Shown: positions 8,140 through 17,217, counted from the stretch's first letter. The stretch: 41,205 nt of DNA from Chitinophagaceae bacterium (GCA_021299175.1 JAJTFY010000018.1:1-41205); one strand, 5' to 3'. Program-made: numbers and translations. The notes: generated from the sequence alone by a model not told the origin.

Positions 8140-9423
8140 ATGAAAGGCAATTTTCTGTACGTAATGGGATTGTTGTCACTCGGACTGTTCATGACCGGGT
8201 GTGGAAAATCAGGCAAATCAGGCGGATCTGTTGGTGATGGCCAGTTGCACGGTGTTTCCCTGGGAGGAAAATACGTAATGCCAAAGCCTCCTGGCATGAT
8301 TTATGTCCCCTCAGGAACCTTTCACATGGGTCCTTCTGATGAAGACATCAGCTATGCATTCACTGCGAGAAACAAGCAGGTGTCCATCAATGGATTTTGG
8401 ATGGATGCAACTGAGATTACCAATGATGAATACCGCCAGTTTGTTTTTTGGGTAAGGGATTCCATCGCAGGAAGTATTTTGAATTTCAAGAAAAATGCTC
8501 CTGATGGATCCAGTGCGATTGACTGGGCCAAGGTAAGAACCATCAAGTGGGCAGATCCAAAGATCCAAGAGCAATTGAGTGCTTTGATTGTAACACCCGA
8601 CAATAGGATCAATGGCAGAAAAGAACTGGATGCCAAGAAAATCATCTACCACTCTGAGTGGTTGGATTACAAAGAAGCTGCCCAAAGGGAAAATGCTGAC
8701 AAGCCTAGGTCTAATTTTGTTGTGAAAAAAGATACTCCCATTTATCCTGATACCTTGGTTTGGATCCGTGATTTTTCTTACTCGTACAATGAGCCGCATG
8801 CTAAAAAATATTTCTCTCATCCAGCCTATGGTGGTTATCCTGTGGTAGGTGTAAGCTGGAAGCAAGCAACAGCTTTCACTGAATGGAGAACACATTACCT
8901 CAATTCATTTTTAGAAAGGTCAAAGCGCATGACAGAATCAGACTTCAGGCTTCCTACAGAGGCTGAGTGGGAATATGCTGCGCGTGGTGGTCGCTCACAG
9001 GTTCCTTTCCCCTGGGGTGGTCCATACCTGCGGAACAAGAAAGGATGTTTGTTAGCGAATTTCAAACCAGGCCGCGGCAACTATCCAGAAGATGGTGGAA
9101 TGTATACGGTAAGGGCTGACGCCTATTGGCCCAATGATTTTGGTCTATACAATATGGCAGGCAATGTTGCTGAGTGGACCTCTTCCCTCTACTATGAAGG
9201 GGCGTACAATTTCCAGCATGACATGAACCCTGACATCAGGTGGAATGCAAAAGACAATGATCCTCCCAGGATGAAAAGAAAAGTGGTGCGTGGCGGTAGT
9301 TGGAAGGATATCGGTTTTTTCCTTCAAAATTCAACAAGGAATTATGAATACCAGGATACGACCAAATCCTATTTGGGCTTCCGTTGTGTAATTGATCTTC
9401 CTCCAATGCAGACCAAGCGCTAA
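8140..9423 (+). CDS. gldK: GldK/PorK type IX secretion ring lipoprotein
   Basis: GldK (PorK) forms, with GldN, the periplasmic ring under the outer membrane in the type IX secretion system. This 427-residue protein has a lipoprotein signal ending in LFMTGC, followed by a formylglycine-generating-enzyme (FGE-sulfatase) fold. Recognisable blocks are MIYVPSGTFHMGPSDED, the N-terminal WMDATEITNDEYRQFV, VVGVSWKQATAFTEW, RLPTEAEWEYAARGG and NMAGNVAEWTSS. The fold is structural in GldK rather than catalytic. The ATG at 8140 gives a compact lipoprotein signal; an upstream ATG at 8116 would add eight residues. It is the first gene of gldKLMN, with 42 bp to gldL. No porP/sprF gene precedes it in this window. 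Confidence 0.93.
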   Translation: MKGNFLYVMGLLSLGLFMTGCGKSGKSGGSVGDGQLHGVSLGGKYVMPKPPGMIYVPSGTFHMGPSDEDISYAFTARNKQVSINGFWMDATEITNDEYRQFVFWVRDSIAGSILNFKKNAPDGSSAIDWAKVRTIKWADPKIQEQLSALIVTPDNRINGRKELDAKKIIYHSEWLDYKEAAQRENADKPRSNFVVKKDTPIYPDTLVWIRDFSYSYNEPHAKKYFSHPAYGGYPVVGVSWKQATAFTEWRTHYLNSFLERSKRMTESDFRLPTEAEWEYAARGGRSQVPFPWGGPYLRNKKGCLLANFKPGRGNYPEDGGMYTVRADAYWPNDFGLYNMAGNVAEWTSSLYYEGAYNFQHDMNPDIRWNAKDNDPPRMKRKVVRGGSWKDIGFFLQNSTRNYEYQDTTKSYLGFRCVIDLPPMQTKR

Positions 9424-9465
9424 ACTTCTTTTATACCCAAACTTACTTCAATAAAAATTCATTTT

Positions 9466-10224
9466 ATGTCATCATCCAACTCCTCTTCAACGTTCGAGAA
9501 ATATGTAAACATTTTTGTTAGCGTAGGTGCTGCTGTAGTAATTTTTGGCGCCTGGGCAAAAATCCTCCATAAATCATTTGCAGATATCATGCTCACTGTC
9601 GGCCTTTTGACAGAGGCGGTCATTTTCCTTGTATATGCATTTTTGGAGATGAAAAAACCTGTTACTCCTGAGGCAGCTGTTGCAACGGGTGGTGCCAGTG
9701 CTACTCCGGGTGCTGATTTGCTGAAAGAAACCATTGAAAAATACCTGGATACCGATCAGCTCACCAAATTGAATGGAAACTTTTCAAAGTTCAATTCAAC
9801 CGTTCAGGGTATGGCTTCAATGGGTGATGTTGCTGCGGCTACGTCTGAGTTTGCAGGAAAGACCAAAGAGGCAACTGCAGCACTGAATATCATGAAAGAT
9901 GCTTACGCGAATGCAGCCGGTTCTGTTCAGCAGTTCAATACGGCTGCAGAGGGTTCAAAAGCTTTCCATGAGCAGGTACAGTCTCTGACCAAGAACCTCG
10001 GTTCATTGAACAAAATGTATGAGTTGGAATTGCAGGATTCAGGCAACCACATCAAGGCCATGAATGCATTCTATGACAACCTGATCAAGGCCAGCCAGGC
10101 CATGCAGGGTAGTGTGGATGATGCCAAGAAAACGCAGGAACAAATTGCCTTGCTTGCAAAAAATCTTGGTAGCCTGAACAGCGTTTATGGCAACATGCTC
10201 TCAGCCATGCAAGGCCGTGGTTAA
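9466..10224 (+). CDS. gldL: GldL/PorL type IX secretion motor protein
   Basis: GldL is the inner-membrane stator of the proton-driven type IX motor and pairs with GldM. Two transmembrane helices occupy roughly residues 14-33 and 40-60 (VNIFVSVGAAVVIFGAWAKI and IMLTVGLLTEAVIFLVYAFL). A long cytoplasmic coiled-coil region rich in Ala, Gln and Leu follows up to residue 252. Glu50, inside helix 2, sits where the family has a glutamate needed for proton use, and Lys32 lies at the end of helix 1. It is 42 bp after gldK and 44 bp before gldM. Confidence 0.93.
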   Translation: MSSSNSSSTFEKYVNIFVSVGAAVVIFGAWAKILHKSFADIMLTVGLLTEAVIFLVYAFLEMKKPVTPEAAVATGGASATPGADLLKETIEKYLDTDQLTKLNGNFSKFNSTVQGMASMGDVAAATSEFAGKTKEATAALNIMKDAYANAAGSVQQFNTAAEGSKAFHEQVQSLTKNLGSLNKMYELELQDSGNHIKAMNAFYDNLIKASQAMQGSVDDAKKTQEQIALLAKNLGSLNSVYGNMLSAMQGRG

Positions 10225-10268
10225 TGGCCAGTTCACCTGAATTCTAATCTTTAAACTCATTTATTTAT

Positions 10269-11813
10269 ATGTCACTACCTAAAGAACCGAGGCAGAAAAT
10301 GATCAACATCATGTATTTGGTGTTGACTGCACTGCTGGCTTTGAATGTGTCTGCTGAAATCCTTAATGCATTTAAGGTGGTAGACAATAGCCTGAGGGAG
10401 TCGAACAATGTTTTGGCCACTTCCACAAGTGGTATTTATACCAGCCTTGGAGAAATGCTTAAAGATCCAAAATCCGCTGAAAAAGCGGGAATATGGAAGC
10501 CCAAGGCCGATCAGGTAAAAGCCATTGCTGATGAAGCCTATGGTATTTTGGAAAAATACAAGCAGGCATTGAAAGAGGAGTCTGACCTGGATCCAACCAA
10601 TGGTTCTTTCCGGGAAGACAATATTGATGCATCAACCAGGTATTTTGACACAAAAGGGAATGGTAAGCCTTTGTACGCGTCACTGGAAAATTTCAAGAAA
10701 AAATTGCTGGCAGTAGATCCTGAGATGACAGCCCAGATCGGATCAAAACTTCCATTGAGCCTTGAAATTCCAAAATCTGCCGCAGGCAATGTTTCTACTG
10801 GCGATAAAGTAAAGGACTGGGTCAACAATTATTTTCACATGACGCCAACCATTGCGTCTTTGACGATCCTTAGCAAGTTTCAAAACGATATCAAAAATTC
10901 AGAGAACCTGGCAGCAACTTTTTGTGTCAACCAAGTAGGTGCTGTGAAGTTGATCATGGACAAGTTCGAGCCATTGGTGGGAACAAGTTCTACCTATCTG
11001 ATGCCCGGTGAGGAAATGATAGTTACTGCGGGTCTTGGCGCTTTCAACTCTAATGTGAAGCCAGTCGTTAACATCGACGGAGCAAGCATTCAGGTCAATG
11101 CCAATGGTGTTGCTGAGAAAAAATTCAACGTAGGTGGATCTGGTTCCAGGAGCATGAACGTCAGTGTGAGTTTCGTTGATCCCAATACAGGTGAGAACAA
11201 AACGATTTCCAAGAAAATTGATTATACTGTTGGTTCACCCTCAGGTATTGCCGTTTCTCCAGATAAGATGAATGTTCTTTATATCGGTGTTGAGAATCCC
11301 GTTACCATCACTGCCGGTGCTGGAAGTGAAAAAGTATCAGCCCAGTTCAGCGGTGGCAGCATTTCAAAAGTTAGTGGCAACAAATACATTGTCAAGCCTG
11401 GTTCAGGAATGTTTGGTGAACATACCATTACCGTTTTGGTTGAAGGAAAATCTGCTGGAAAAGTTACTTTCCGCGTGAAACAGCTTCCCGATCCTGTGGC
11501 ATATGTGGGGAACCTTAAACCAGGCAATGTGCCATCAGCATCATTCAAGGCCATGGGAGGTGTAATTGCGAAATTACAGGATGCAGAATTTGATGCTCCC
11601 TTTGAAGTGGTAAGCTACAAGCTCGGTGCAGCCGGAACTGGTGGTGATTTCGTTCAACTCGATAACCGTGGATCCAGGTGGACAGGAGATGCAGCTGGAT
11701 TGGTAGGACGTTTGAAGCCCGGATCACTGGTGGCCATTACGGATATTGTTGTAAAGGATCCCGGGGGGAAATCAAGGGTATTGCCTACAAGCCTTACCTA
11801 CATTCTTAAATAA
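10269..11813 (+). CDS. gldM: GldM/PorM type IX secretion motor shaft
   Basis: GldM has one N-terminal transmembrane helix in the GldL bundle and four periplasmic domains that reach the GldK/GldN ring, transmitting motor rotation. The protein is 514 residues. The signature PRQKMINIMYLVLTALLALNVS at residues 7-28 contains Arg8, corresponding to the conserved arginine that pairs with the GldL glutamate. A helical domain follows to about residue 220. The remainder is beta-rich Ig-like domains (for example PVVNIDGASIQVNANGVAEKKF, then SGIAVSPDKMNVLYIGVENPV). It is 19 bp upstream of gldN. Confidence 0.94.
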   Translation: MSLPKEPRQKMINIMYLVLTALLALNVSAEILNAFKVVDNSLRESNNVLATSTSGIYTSLGEMLKDPKSAEKAGIWKPKADQVKAIADEAYGILEKYKQALKEESDLDPTNGSFREDNIDASTRYFDTKGNGKPLYASLENFKKKLLAVDPEMTAQIGSKLPLSLEIPKSAAGNVSTGDKVKDWVNNYFHMTPTIASLTILSKFQNDIKNSENLAATFCVNQVGAVKLIMDKFEPLVGTSSTYLMPGEEMIVTAGLGAFNSNVKPVVNIDGASIQVNANGVAEKKFNVGGSGSRSMNVSVSFVDPNTGENKTISKKIDYTVGSPSGIAVSPDKMNVLYIGVENPVTITAGAGSEKVSAQFSGGSISKVSGNKYIVKPGSGMFGEHTITVLVEGKSAGKVTFRVKQLPDPVAYVGNLKPGNVPSASFKAMGGVIAKLQDAEFDAPFEVVSYKLGAAGTGGDFVQLDNRGSRWTGDAAGLVGRLKPGSLVAITDIVVKDPGGKSRVLPTSLTYILK

Positions 11814-11832
11814 AGCATTAAAAAAGTCTACA

Positions 11833-12888
11833 ATGAAATTATCTTCATTCAAAGGGTTGTTTTTGGTTTGTTTGTCTACACTCATCGTATGTCAGGGTGT
11901 TGAAGCACAAGCAAAAAAGAAGACTACCACTGCTCCTAAAAAGACTACAGCTAAGCCAGCGGCAAACAAGCCGGTTGCCAATACACAGGTACTTGACGCC
12001 AATGTCACTCCAATGCCTGTTGACACTGTAAAGCCTGCGCCACCCCCACCACCTAAAGATCCATTTGCATTTGATTCTGTGAGGATGTCACTGCGTTCAG
12101 ATGCTGCAGTAGATAGGAATCTTGTAAAAAGCCGTACTCCATTGTCGTATGAGCATATCCGCGAGGATGATGCCTGGTACCGTGAGCGTGTTTGGAGGGA
12201 AATTGACATCCGCGAAAAAATGAACCTCCCTTTCCGTTATAAGGCCGAAGACGATAACGGGAATCAGCGTTTCATTAGCATACTGTTGCGTGCCATTAAA
12301 AAAGGAGACGTAACTGCATTTGATCCCAATGTTGACGATCGTTTTACAACGCCAATGACTGTGGCCAAAGTAGGTGAAGTTATTTCTGGGAGGTGTGATT
12401 CTGTTCAGGTAATTGATTGGGCAAAAGATCCTACTGGTTCAAAAGGAATCATGAAAGATTCTCTGGTTTGCAAGGAGTTCAATCCTGATGACATCATGAA
12501 GTTCCGCATAAAAGAAGAGTGGGTTTTTGACAAGGAATCTTCAAGGATGGTCACCAGAATTTTAGGTATCGCTCCCATAAAGACCTACACAGATGATCAG
12601 GGTAATGTATTGGGTGAATCCCCCATTTTTTGGGTGTACTATCCAGACCTGCGTCCGGTATTGTCAGTTTACGAAGTGTACAATGGCAAGAATTTTGGAG
12701 CCAGAATGAGTTGGGAAGAACTTTTCGAGAGCCGTTATTTTGCAAGCTATATTGTAAAATCTTCCATTGAGAATCCTTACGATATGTTTATCAAGCAGTA
12801 CATCAAGGATGATATCATGAAATTGCTTGAAGGTGAAAATATCAAGAACAAGATCTTCAATTTCGAGCAAGACCTTTGGTCTTTCTGA
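11833..12888 (+). CDS. gldN: GldN/PorN type IX secretion ring protein
   Basis: GldN partners GldK in the periplasmic ring of the type IX secretion system. The 351-residue protein has a signal peptide (KGLFLVCLSTLIVCQGVEAQA). A low-complexity linker rich in Lys, Thr, Ala and Pro (about residues 27-75) follows, then the conserved GldN domain. Characteristic segments include REDDAWYRERVWREIDIREKMN, FRIKEEWVFDKESSRM and SPIFWVYYPDLRPVLSVYEVYN. It ends the gldKLMN set; a strong hairpin lies just downstream and convergent uvrC follows. Confidence 0.93.
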   Translation: MKLSSFKGLFLVCLSTLIVCQGVEAQAKKKTTTAPKKTTAKPAANKPVANTQVLDANVTPMPVDTVKPAPPPPPKDPFAFDSVRMSLRSDAAVDRNLVKSRTPLSYEHIREDDAWYRERVWREIDIREKMNLPFRYKAEDDNGNQRFISILLRAIKKGDVTAFDPNVDDRFTTPMTVAKVGEVISGRCDSVQVIDWAKDPTGSKGIMKDSLVCKEFNPDDIMKFRIKEEWVFDKESSRMVTRILGIAPIKTYTDDQGNVLGESPIFWVYYPDLRPVLSVYEVYNGKNFGARMSWEELFESRYFASYIVKSSIENPYDMFIKQYIKDDIMKLLEGENIKNKIFNFEQDLWSF

Positions 12889-12906
12889 TCCAGATCTATA
12901 TCTTTT

Positions 12907-12934
12907 AAAATGGGCTGTACATACAGCCCATTTT
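12907..12934. terminator. Bidirectional terminator between gldN and uvrC
   Basis: TGGGCTGT (12911-12918) pairs with ACAGCCCA (12923-12930) around ACAT. The stem extends through AAAA (12907-12910) and TTTT (12931-12934). T tracts flank it in both directions, so it can serve gldN on the plus strand and uvrC on the minus strand. Its right edge touches the uvrC stop codon. Confidence 0.85.
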
Positions 12935-14733
12935 TATTTGCTGAAATGTCTGCTAATCAAGTTTGCTTTTTTACTGCCAACAAGTTCTGTCAATTCCTCC
13001 ATGGTGGCTGAACGGATGTTCTTGACCGATCTGAAGCGGTTCAGCAGTTCGTAGGCCGTTTTTTTACCAATCCCATTGATCCCCTCCAACTCGTTTTTAA
13101 AAGTCCCCTTGCTTCTTTTTTGCCGGTGAAAAGTAATGCCATACCGGTGAACCTCATCTCGAATACTTCTGATGAATTTCAATACATCGCTGTTGTATTC
13201 CAGTTTCAAGGATTCTTGGTCTCCAGCAAAAAAAAGTTCTTCAACATTCTTTGCCAATCCTACCAAGGTCATTTTGCCCGATAAGCCCAATTCATGAATG
13301 GCTGCCATGGCCGATCCCAGTTGCCCTTTGCCACCGTCAATGATCACAAGCTGCGGCAGTGGGGCTTTCTCTTCAATAAGGCGCTTATACCTCCGTCCTA
13401 CAGCCTCTTTCATGGTGGCGAAATCATTGATGCCTTCAACGGTTTCAACATTGAAATGTCTGTAGTCTTTTTTGCTGGGCGAACCATTTTTAAAACAAAC
13501 CATGGCAGAAACTGGGTATGCACCTTGGAAATTGGAGTTGTCAAAACATTCTATGTGGGTAGGCAGCTGATTGAGCGAAAGGGCTTTCATCACCTTGGGC
13601 AATAACTCCTCGTTGACATATTCGTTCTCCGCCAGGTGAAGCCTTTTCTTCCTGTTGATTTCCGCAATGAGATAGTCTGCATTGGTTTGTGCCATCTCCA
13701 GTAGCTTTTTCTTTTCACCTGATTTTGGAATGGTCAGTTGATAGTCTTCAAAACCAAATTCAATGTTCATTGGGAGCACCAGTTCTTTTGCATCACTGCT
13801 GTAAAGGCTTTGAAAATAAATGATGGCTTGTGAAAGAATTTCCGCCTCTTCCTCTTCAATCTTCAGCCTGAAGGCATTGGTTCCTGAATTGGTGATCGTT
13901 CCATTCCTTACTGCAAGAAAGCTTACAATGATTTGATCATCAGTTTTGGCCATTGCAAAAACATCAAGGTCTCCCAGTCGAGGACTCACCACAATGGATG
14001 AAGACCTGTAGTTCCTGAGGGAACTGATTTTTTGTTGCATCATATCGGCTTTTTCAAAGGCCAGATCAGCTACATACTGTTGTTGTTCTTTTTTGTATTG
14101 GGCAATGATTCCACTGAGGTTCCCTTTCATCACATGTCTTATTTGATCCACTCCCATGGCATATTCATTGGCATGCTGCAATCCAACACAGGGGCCTTTG
14201 CAATTGCCCAAATGATATTCCAGGCAAACTTTGTATTTCCCTTTTTTAATATTGTTGTCTGAAAGATTCAGGCTGCAGGTCCTCAGTGGTATATGTTGTT
14301 TGATAAACTCCAGTAGGTCCCGTACTTTAGCGGCAGTGGTAAAAGGACCAATATACTCAGAGCCATCGTTTATTTTTCTCCTTGTCAGGAATACCCTGGG
14401 GAAATCTTCTTTTTTGATGACGATGAATGGATAAGTCTTGTCATCCTTGAGTTCAATATTATACCTGGGTTTGAACTCCTTGATCAGCGCATTCTCCAGC
14501 AACAGCGCATCATGCTCGGATTGAACGATGGTAAATTCAATATGCCGTATTTGCTTGACGAGTTCATTTGTTTTGAAAGAGTGGTTGCTTTTGGTAAAGT
14601 ATGAACTGACACGCTTTCTGATGTTTTTTGCTTTTCCTATGTATAGGAGATTCTGCTGGGCACCGTAGTATTTATAGATACCGGGTGCATTCGGCAATGT
14701 TTTCTGGATGGTGGTAAAATCAAATTGTTCCAT
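12934..14733 (-). CDS. uvrC: UvrABC excinuclease subunit C
   Basis: UvrC makes both incisions in nucleotide excision repair. The 599-residue protein begins with a GIY-YIG endonuclease domain (PGIYKYYGAQQNLLYIGKAKNI). A four-cysteine segment CSLNLSD...VCLEYHLGNCKGPC follows, in the place where UvrC homologues carry an iron-sulphur cluster. Next come the UvrB-interacting region, the RNase H-like UvrC domain (HIECFDNSNFQG, VIIDGGKGQL) and C-terminal helix-hairpin-helix motifs (LEGINGIGKKTAYELL). I chose the ATG at 14733. A TTG in frame at 14739 would overlap the stop of the upstream lipoprotein gene by four bases. Two bases separate that stop (14736-14738) from the chosen start, suggesting coupled translation. 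Confidence 0.95.
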   Translation of the reverse strand: MEQFDFTTIQKTLPNAPGIYKYYGAQQNLLYIGKAKNIRKRVSSYFTKSNHSFKTNELVKQIRHIEFTIVQSEHDALLLENALIKEFKPRYNIELKDDKTYPFIVIKKEDFPRVFLTRRKINDGSEYIGPFTTAAKVRDLLEFIKQHIPLRTCSLNLSDNNIKKGKYKVCLEYHLGNCKGPCVGLQHANEYAMGVDQIRHVMKGNLSGIIAQYKKEQQQYVADLAFEKADMMQQKISSLRNYRSSSIVVSPRLGDLDVFAMAKTDDQIIVSFLAVRNGTITNSGTNAFRLKIEEEEAEILSQAIIYFQSLYSSDAKELVLPMNIEFGFEDYQLTIPKSGEKKKLLEMAQTNADYLIAEINRKKRLHLAENEYVNEELLPKVMKALSLNQLPTHIECFDNSNFQGAYPVSAMVCFKNGSPSKKDYRHFNVETVEGINDFATMKEAVGRRYKRLIEEKAPLPQLVIIDGGKGQLGSAMAAIHELGLSGKMTLVGLAKNVEELFFAGDQESLKLEYNSDVLKFIRSIRDEVHRYGITFHRQKRSKGTFKNELEGINGIGKKTAYELLNRFRSVKNIRSATMEELTELVGSKKANLISRHFSK

Positions 14734-14735
14734 GA

Positions 14736-15290
14736 TCAATTGCCTATGGCCCAGTTGTACCTTTCGGTAAGGTTGTTCAACAATAGTCCTTGCCTGTAAA
14801 AACTGGTATTCACCATCAATTCAGTAGCAGATGTCCAAAGGATTTTTCTGATCAGCAGTTTTTCTCCCTCGACTTCCTGTCTTTCTGCAAAAATGCTTTT
14901 TATTTTATTGGAGCCCCCATCAATATTGAGCTCAATTTTTTTTATGGGTAGGTCTGGATCTTCTGTGGTATAACCAATTGAAATATTGTTCAACGCTGCA
15001 TCTTCCAGCACAAGTTCCTGATATTTATTTTTGTACTTTTTTTCCTGAAAATCAATGCCGACCAACTTCATGGCCAATGCCCTGAAATTCTTTTTATCAA
15101 CTACGGAAGTATCAGACTTGCCATTTGTTTCACTGGTGAGGATGATGGCAATAGGGAGAGATTCGATTTGTGCAAGCTCTTCTTCAAGAAATGCAGCAAT
15201 AGGGAAATGATTTTTCTCTTCAGTTGAATTACTGCATGCAGTGAAAAATAGCAACAACAAAGGGAAAATGAATCTTCTTTTCAGCATCAT
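14736..15290 (-). CDS. Putative lipoprotein of unknown function
   Basis: I do not recognise a named family for this 184-residue protein. It begins with MMLKRRFIFPLLLLFFTACS, a clear lipoprotein signal with lipid-acceptor Cys19. The mature part mixes short beta strands and helices, with repeated lysine/glutamate patches and a stretch reading KKIELNIDGGSNKIKSIFAERQE. No membrane helix follows the signal. It lies 32 bp after the predicted anti-sigma gene and 2 bp before uvrC on the same strand, so it is probably co-transcribed. Its cell-envelope location fits the sigma/anti-sigma genes better than it fits DNA repair. Confidence 0.75.
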   Translation of the reverse strand: MMLKRRFIFPLLLLFFTACSNSTEEKNHFPIAAFLEEELAQIESLPIAIILTSETNGKSDTSVVDKKNFRALAMKLVGIDFQEKKYKNKYQELVLEDAALNNISIGYTTEDPDLPIKKIELNIDGGSNKIKSIFAERQEVEGEKLLIRKILWTSATELMVNTSFYRQGLLLNNLTERYNWAIGN

Positions 15291-15322
15291 CAGACAAAAT
15301 TACGAAGCTGTTGAAGATTGAA

Positions 15323-16606
15323 CTATTTTATTGTTTTGATGACACCAACCTTGATGCCCAAATCCATCAGGTTCTCCTTGATAGGATATTTTGATTTGAA
15401 GCTGGAGAGCATCTGGTAACGGAATTGTGGGGCGATGCTCCATTTGAAGCCGCCCTTTTGCATGTTGAGATTGGCTTCAATCGCAGCATTCATGTTCCAT
15501 CTTCTGTTGAGTGTCGGCTCTTTGGCGTAATGTTTCAAATCTGTAGAAAGGAGGTAAGAGTAATTGGCAAAAACATAGGTAGGTTGGATGGTAGAGGCAA
15601 GAGAAAAATTAAGTTTTTTCGTTCCAGCAATCTCATAGTCGACTCCAACAGGCATGGATATCATATAGTGTTCATTGCGGAGGATGGCCGGCGAATAGCC
15701 TCCATTGTTCCTGTAAAACGAAACAGCACTGATCGGGTAGCTGCCAAATGCATAGTTGTTCATGCCATAATTGGCGACTTCAGGCACAGCATTGAAAGCC
15801 TCAATCTGATAATGGTTGTAGTTTGCCTGAAGACCAGCTTTGAAGTTCAGTTTTTTGGAAAGTGGATAGAACATGGCAGTACCAATTTCAAAACCCATCC
15901 CCGGCTTATGGGTAACAGCATCCTTGACATTCCTTGCAAAAACTGCATTGGTGCTCAATGAAAAAACACTGTATTGATAGACGGATCTTGACGCTTCACC
16001 ATTCAGTCTCCGATAGCCCATGGTTGGGGTGGCATAGATCTGCCAGCTTGCATTTTTCTTTATCTTTTTGGCTTGCTCCATCACGGTTTCAATCGCGGAA
16101 CCTATAGAACTCTTTTTGTCTTCTTTGGGCAGATCGGTATCCAGAAGCTTTTTGATCTCAGGCATCAAAACGGGTTCAATATTTTTCAACTGCTTGGGCA
16201 GTTCAACGGTCAGGTCTTTTTGTCCTGCTGAGGCCAGCTCAGCAAGAGTGGACATTCCATCGTTATCATGACTGATTGGAAAAGTATTGTATTTGTTATT
16301 TGCTGTAGCTGAGGCATTTGATTTGTCGAAATGATCAGTTGATTCCGCAATCAAATCCCTCTCAATAAACCTGGCTGCAACCTGACCCAGTGGAGAACTT
16401 GCATAAGAAGCTTTTTCCTTGTTGACTACAATGGCTGTAGTGGTACCGAGGAATAGAAACAAAACCAGCAATCCATACCTGAGCACCCTGTTGGGATGCA
16501 ATTCCTTTTGGATATTGTTCCATATACGGTCAGAAGGATAGAGCAGGTATTGGTCTGATCTTTCCTTCAGCAGGTCTTCAAGTTCATCTGTTGGTTCTTG
16601 TCTCAT
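15323..16606 (-). CDS. Predicted dual-membrane-spanning anti-sigma factor
   Basis: With the ATG at 16606 the protein has 427 residues. Residues 1-40 form a charged cytoplasmic segment (DELEDLLKERSDQYLLYPSD, then RIWNNIQKELHPN). One hydrophobic helix follows (YGLLVLFLFLGTTTAIVV, about 43-61). A polar, helical linker runs from about 62 to 187. The C-terminal 240 residues are rich in alternating strands with aromatic edges (SWQIYATPTMGYRRL, FKAGLQANYNHYQ, WSIAPQFRYQML), like an outer-membrane barrel. It directly follows an ECF sigma gene. This matches the layout of the Dma anti-sigma factors described in Bacteroides thetaiotaomicron; homology was not tested. An upstream in-frame ATG at 16663 would overlap the sigma gene by 28 bases. 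The alternative is an unrelated membrane-anchored beta-barrel protein. Confidence 0.7.
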   Translation of the reverse strand: MRQEPTDELEDLLKERSDQYLLYPSDRIWNNIQKELHPNRVLRYGLLVLFLFLGTTTAIVVNKEKASYASSPLGQVAARFIERDLIAESTDHFDKSNASATANNKYNTFPISHDNDGMSTLAELASAGQKDLTVELPKQLKNIEPVLMPEIKKLLDTDLPKEDKKSSIGSAIETVMEQAKKIKKNASWQIYATPTMGYRRLNGEASRSVYQYSVFSLSTNAVFARNVKDAVTHKPGMGFEIGTAMFYPLSKKLNFKAGLQANYNHYQIEAFNAVPEVANYGMNNYAFGSYPISAVSFYRNNGGYSPAILRNEHYMISMPVGVDYEIAGTKKLNFSLASTIQPTYVFANYSYLLSTDLKHYAKEPTLNRRWNMNAAIEANLNMQKGGFKWSIAPQFRYQMLSSFKSKYPIKENLMDLGIKVGVIKTIK

Positions 16607-16635
16607 GTTCACCGGTATCTGCTGGTCTATTCCTG

Positions 16636-17217
16636 TCAAACGATCCTGACGGGAGAAAACCATTTTTTCTTTTCTTTGGGTTGCTGGATGATTCTCTTGT
16701 TCAAAAGGATTTCTTCCAACATGCTTTTTGCCCTGGTGTATTGTGAACGGCTTGTGCTTTCCTCAATGTCCAGCAATTGTCCGATTTCCTTGTGGGAATA
16801 ACCTTCAATGGCATAGAGATTCAAAACCGTTCTGTATCCGATAGGCAATGTTCTGATGGTCTCAACTATCTGTTTAGCCTGAATGATGCTTGGAATATAG
16901 TCCTCTCTGATGACCATATTTCCAGCATAAGCAAGGTCAACATTGTCGTTGAATTTCTTATTTTTTTTGAGGTGGTTGATGCAGGTATGAACAATGATGC
17001 GAAGTATCCATCCTTCCAGCGATCCCCGTTTTTCAAATTTGGTGATCTGGCTGAAAACCTTGATGAATCCCTCTTGCAACATGTCCTCGGCATCTTCTCG
17101 GTTTTTAGCATAACGATAGCATACGGAAAGCATTTTAGGACTGTAGCGTTGATACAGTTCTTGCTGTGCAGTAGCATCATTTTTCAGACAACCTTGAAGC
17201 AGCACCTCTTCTGTCAT
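16636..17217 (-). CDS. ECF-family RNA polymerase sigma factor
   Basis: This is a sigma-70-family extracytoplasmic-function factor of 193 residues. Region 2 is seen in LYQRYSPKMLSVCYRYAKNREDAEDMLQEGFIKVF, followed by FEKRGSLEGWILRIIVHTCINHLKK. Region 4 is seen in LPIGYRTVLNLYAIEGYSHKEIGQLLDIEESTSRSQYTRAKSML. The C terminus is basic (KEKKKWFSPVRIV). The ATG at 17217 is preferred over an ATG three codons upstream. It is followed on the same strand by the predicted anti-sigma gene and preceded by a TonB receptor gene 94 bp away. Such factors usually autoregulate their own operon and are held inactive by the adjacent anti-sigma protein. Confidence 0.93.
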   Translation of the reverse strand: MTEEVLLQGCLKNDATAQQELYQRYSPKMLSVCYRYAKNREDAEDMLQEGFIKVFSQITKFEKRGSLEGWILRIIVHTCINHLKKNKKFNDNVDLAYAGNMVIREDYIPSIIQAKQIVETIRTLPIGYRTVLNLYAIEGYSHKEIGQLLDIEESTSRSQYTRAKSMLEEILLNKRIIQQPKEKKKWFSPVRIV

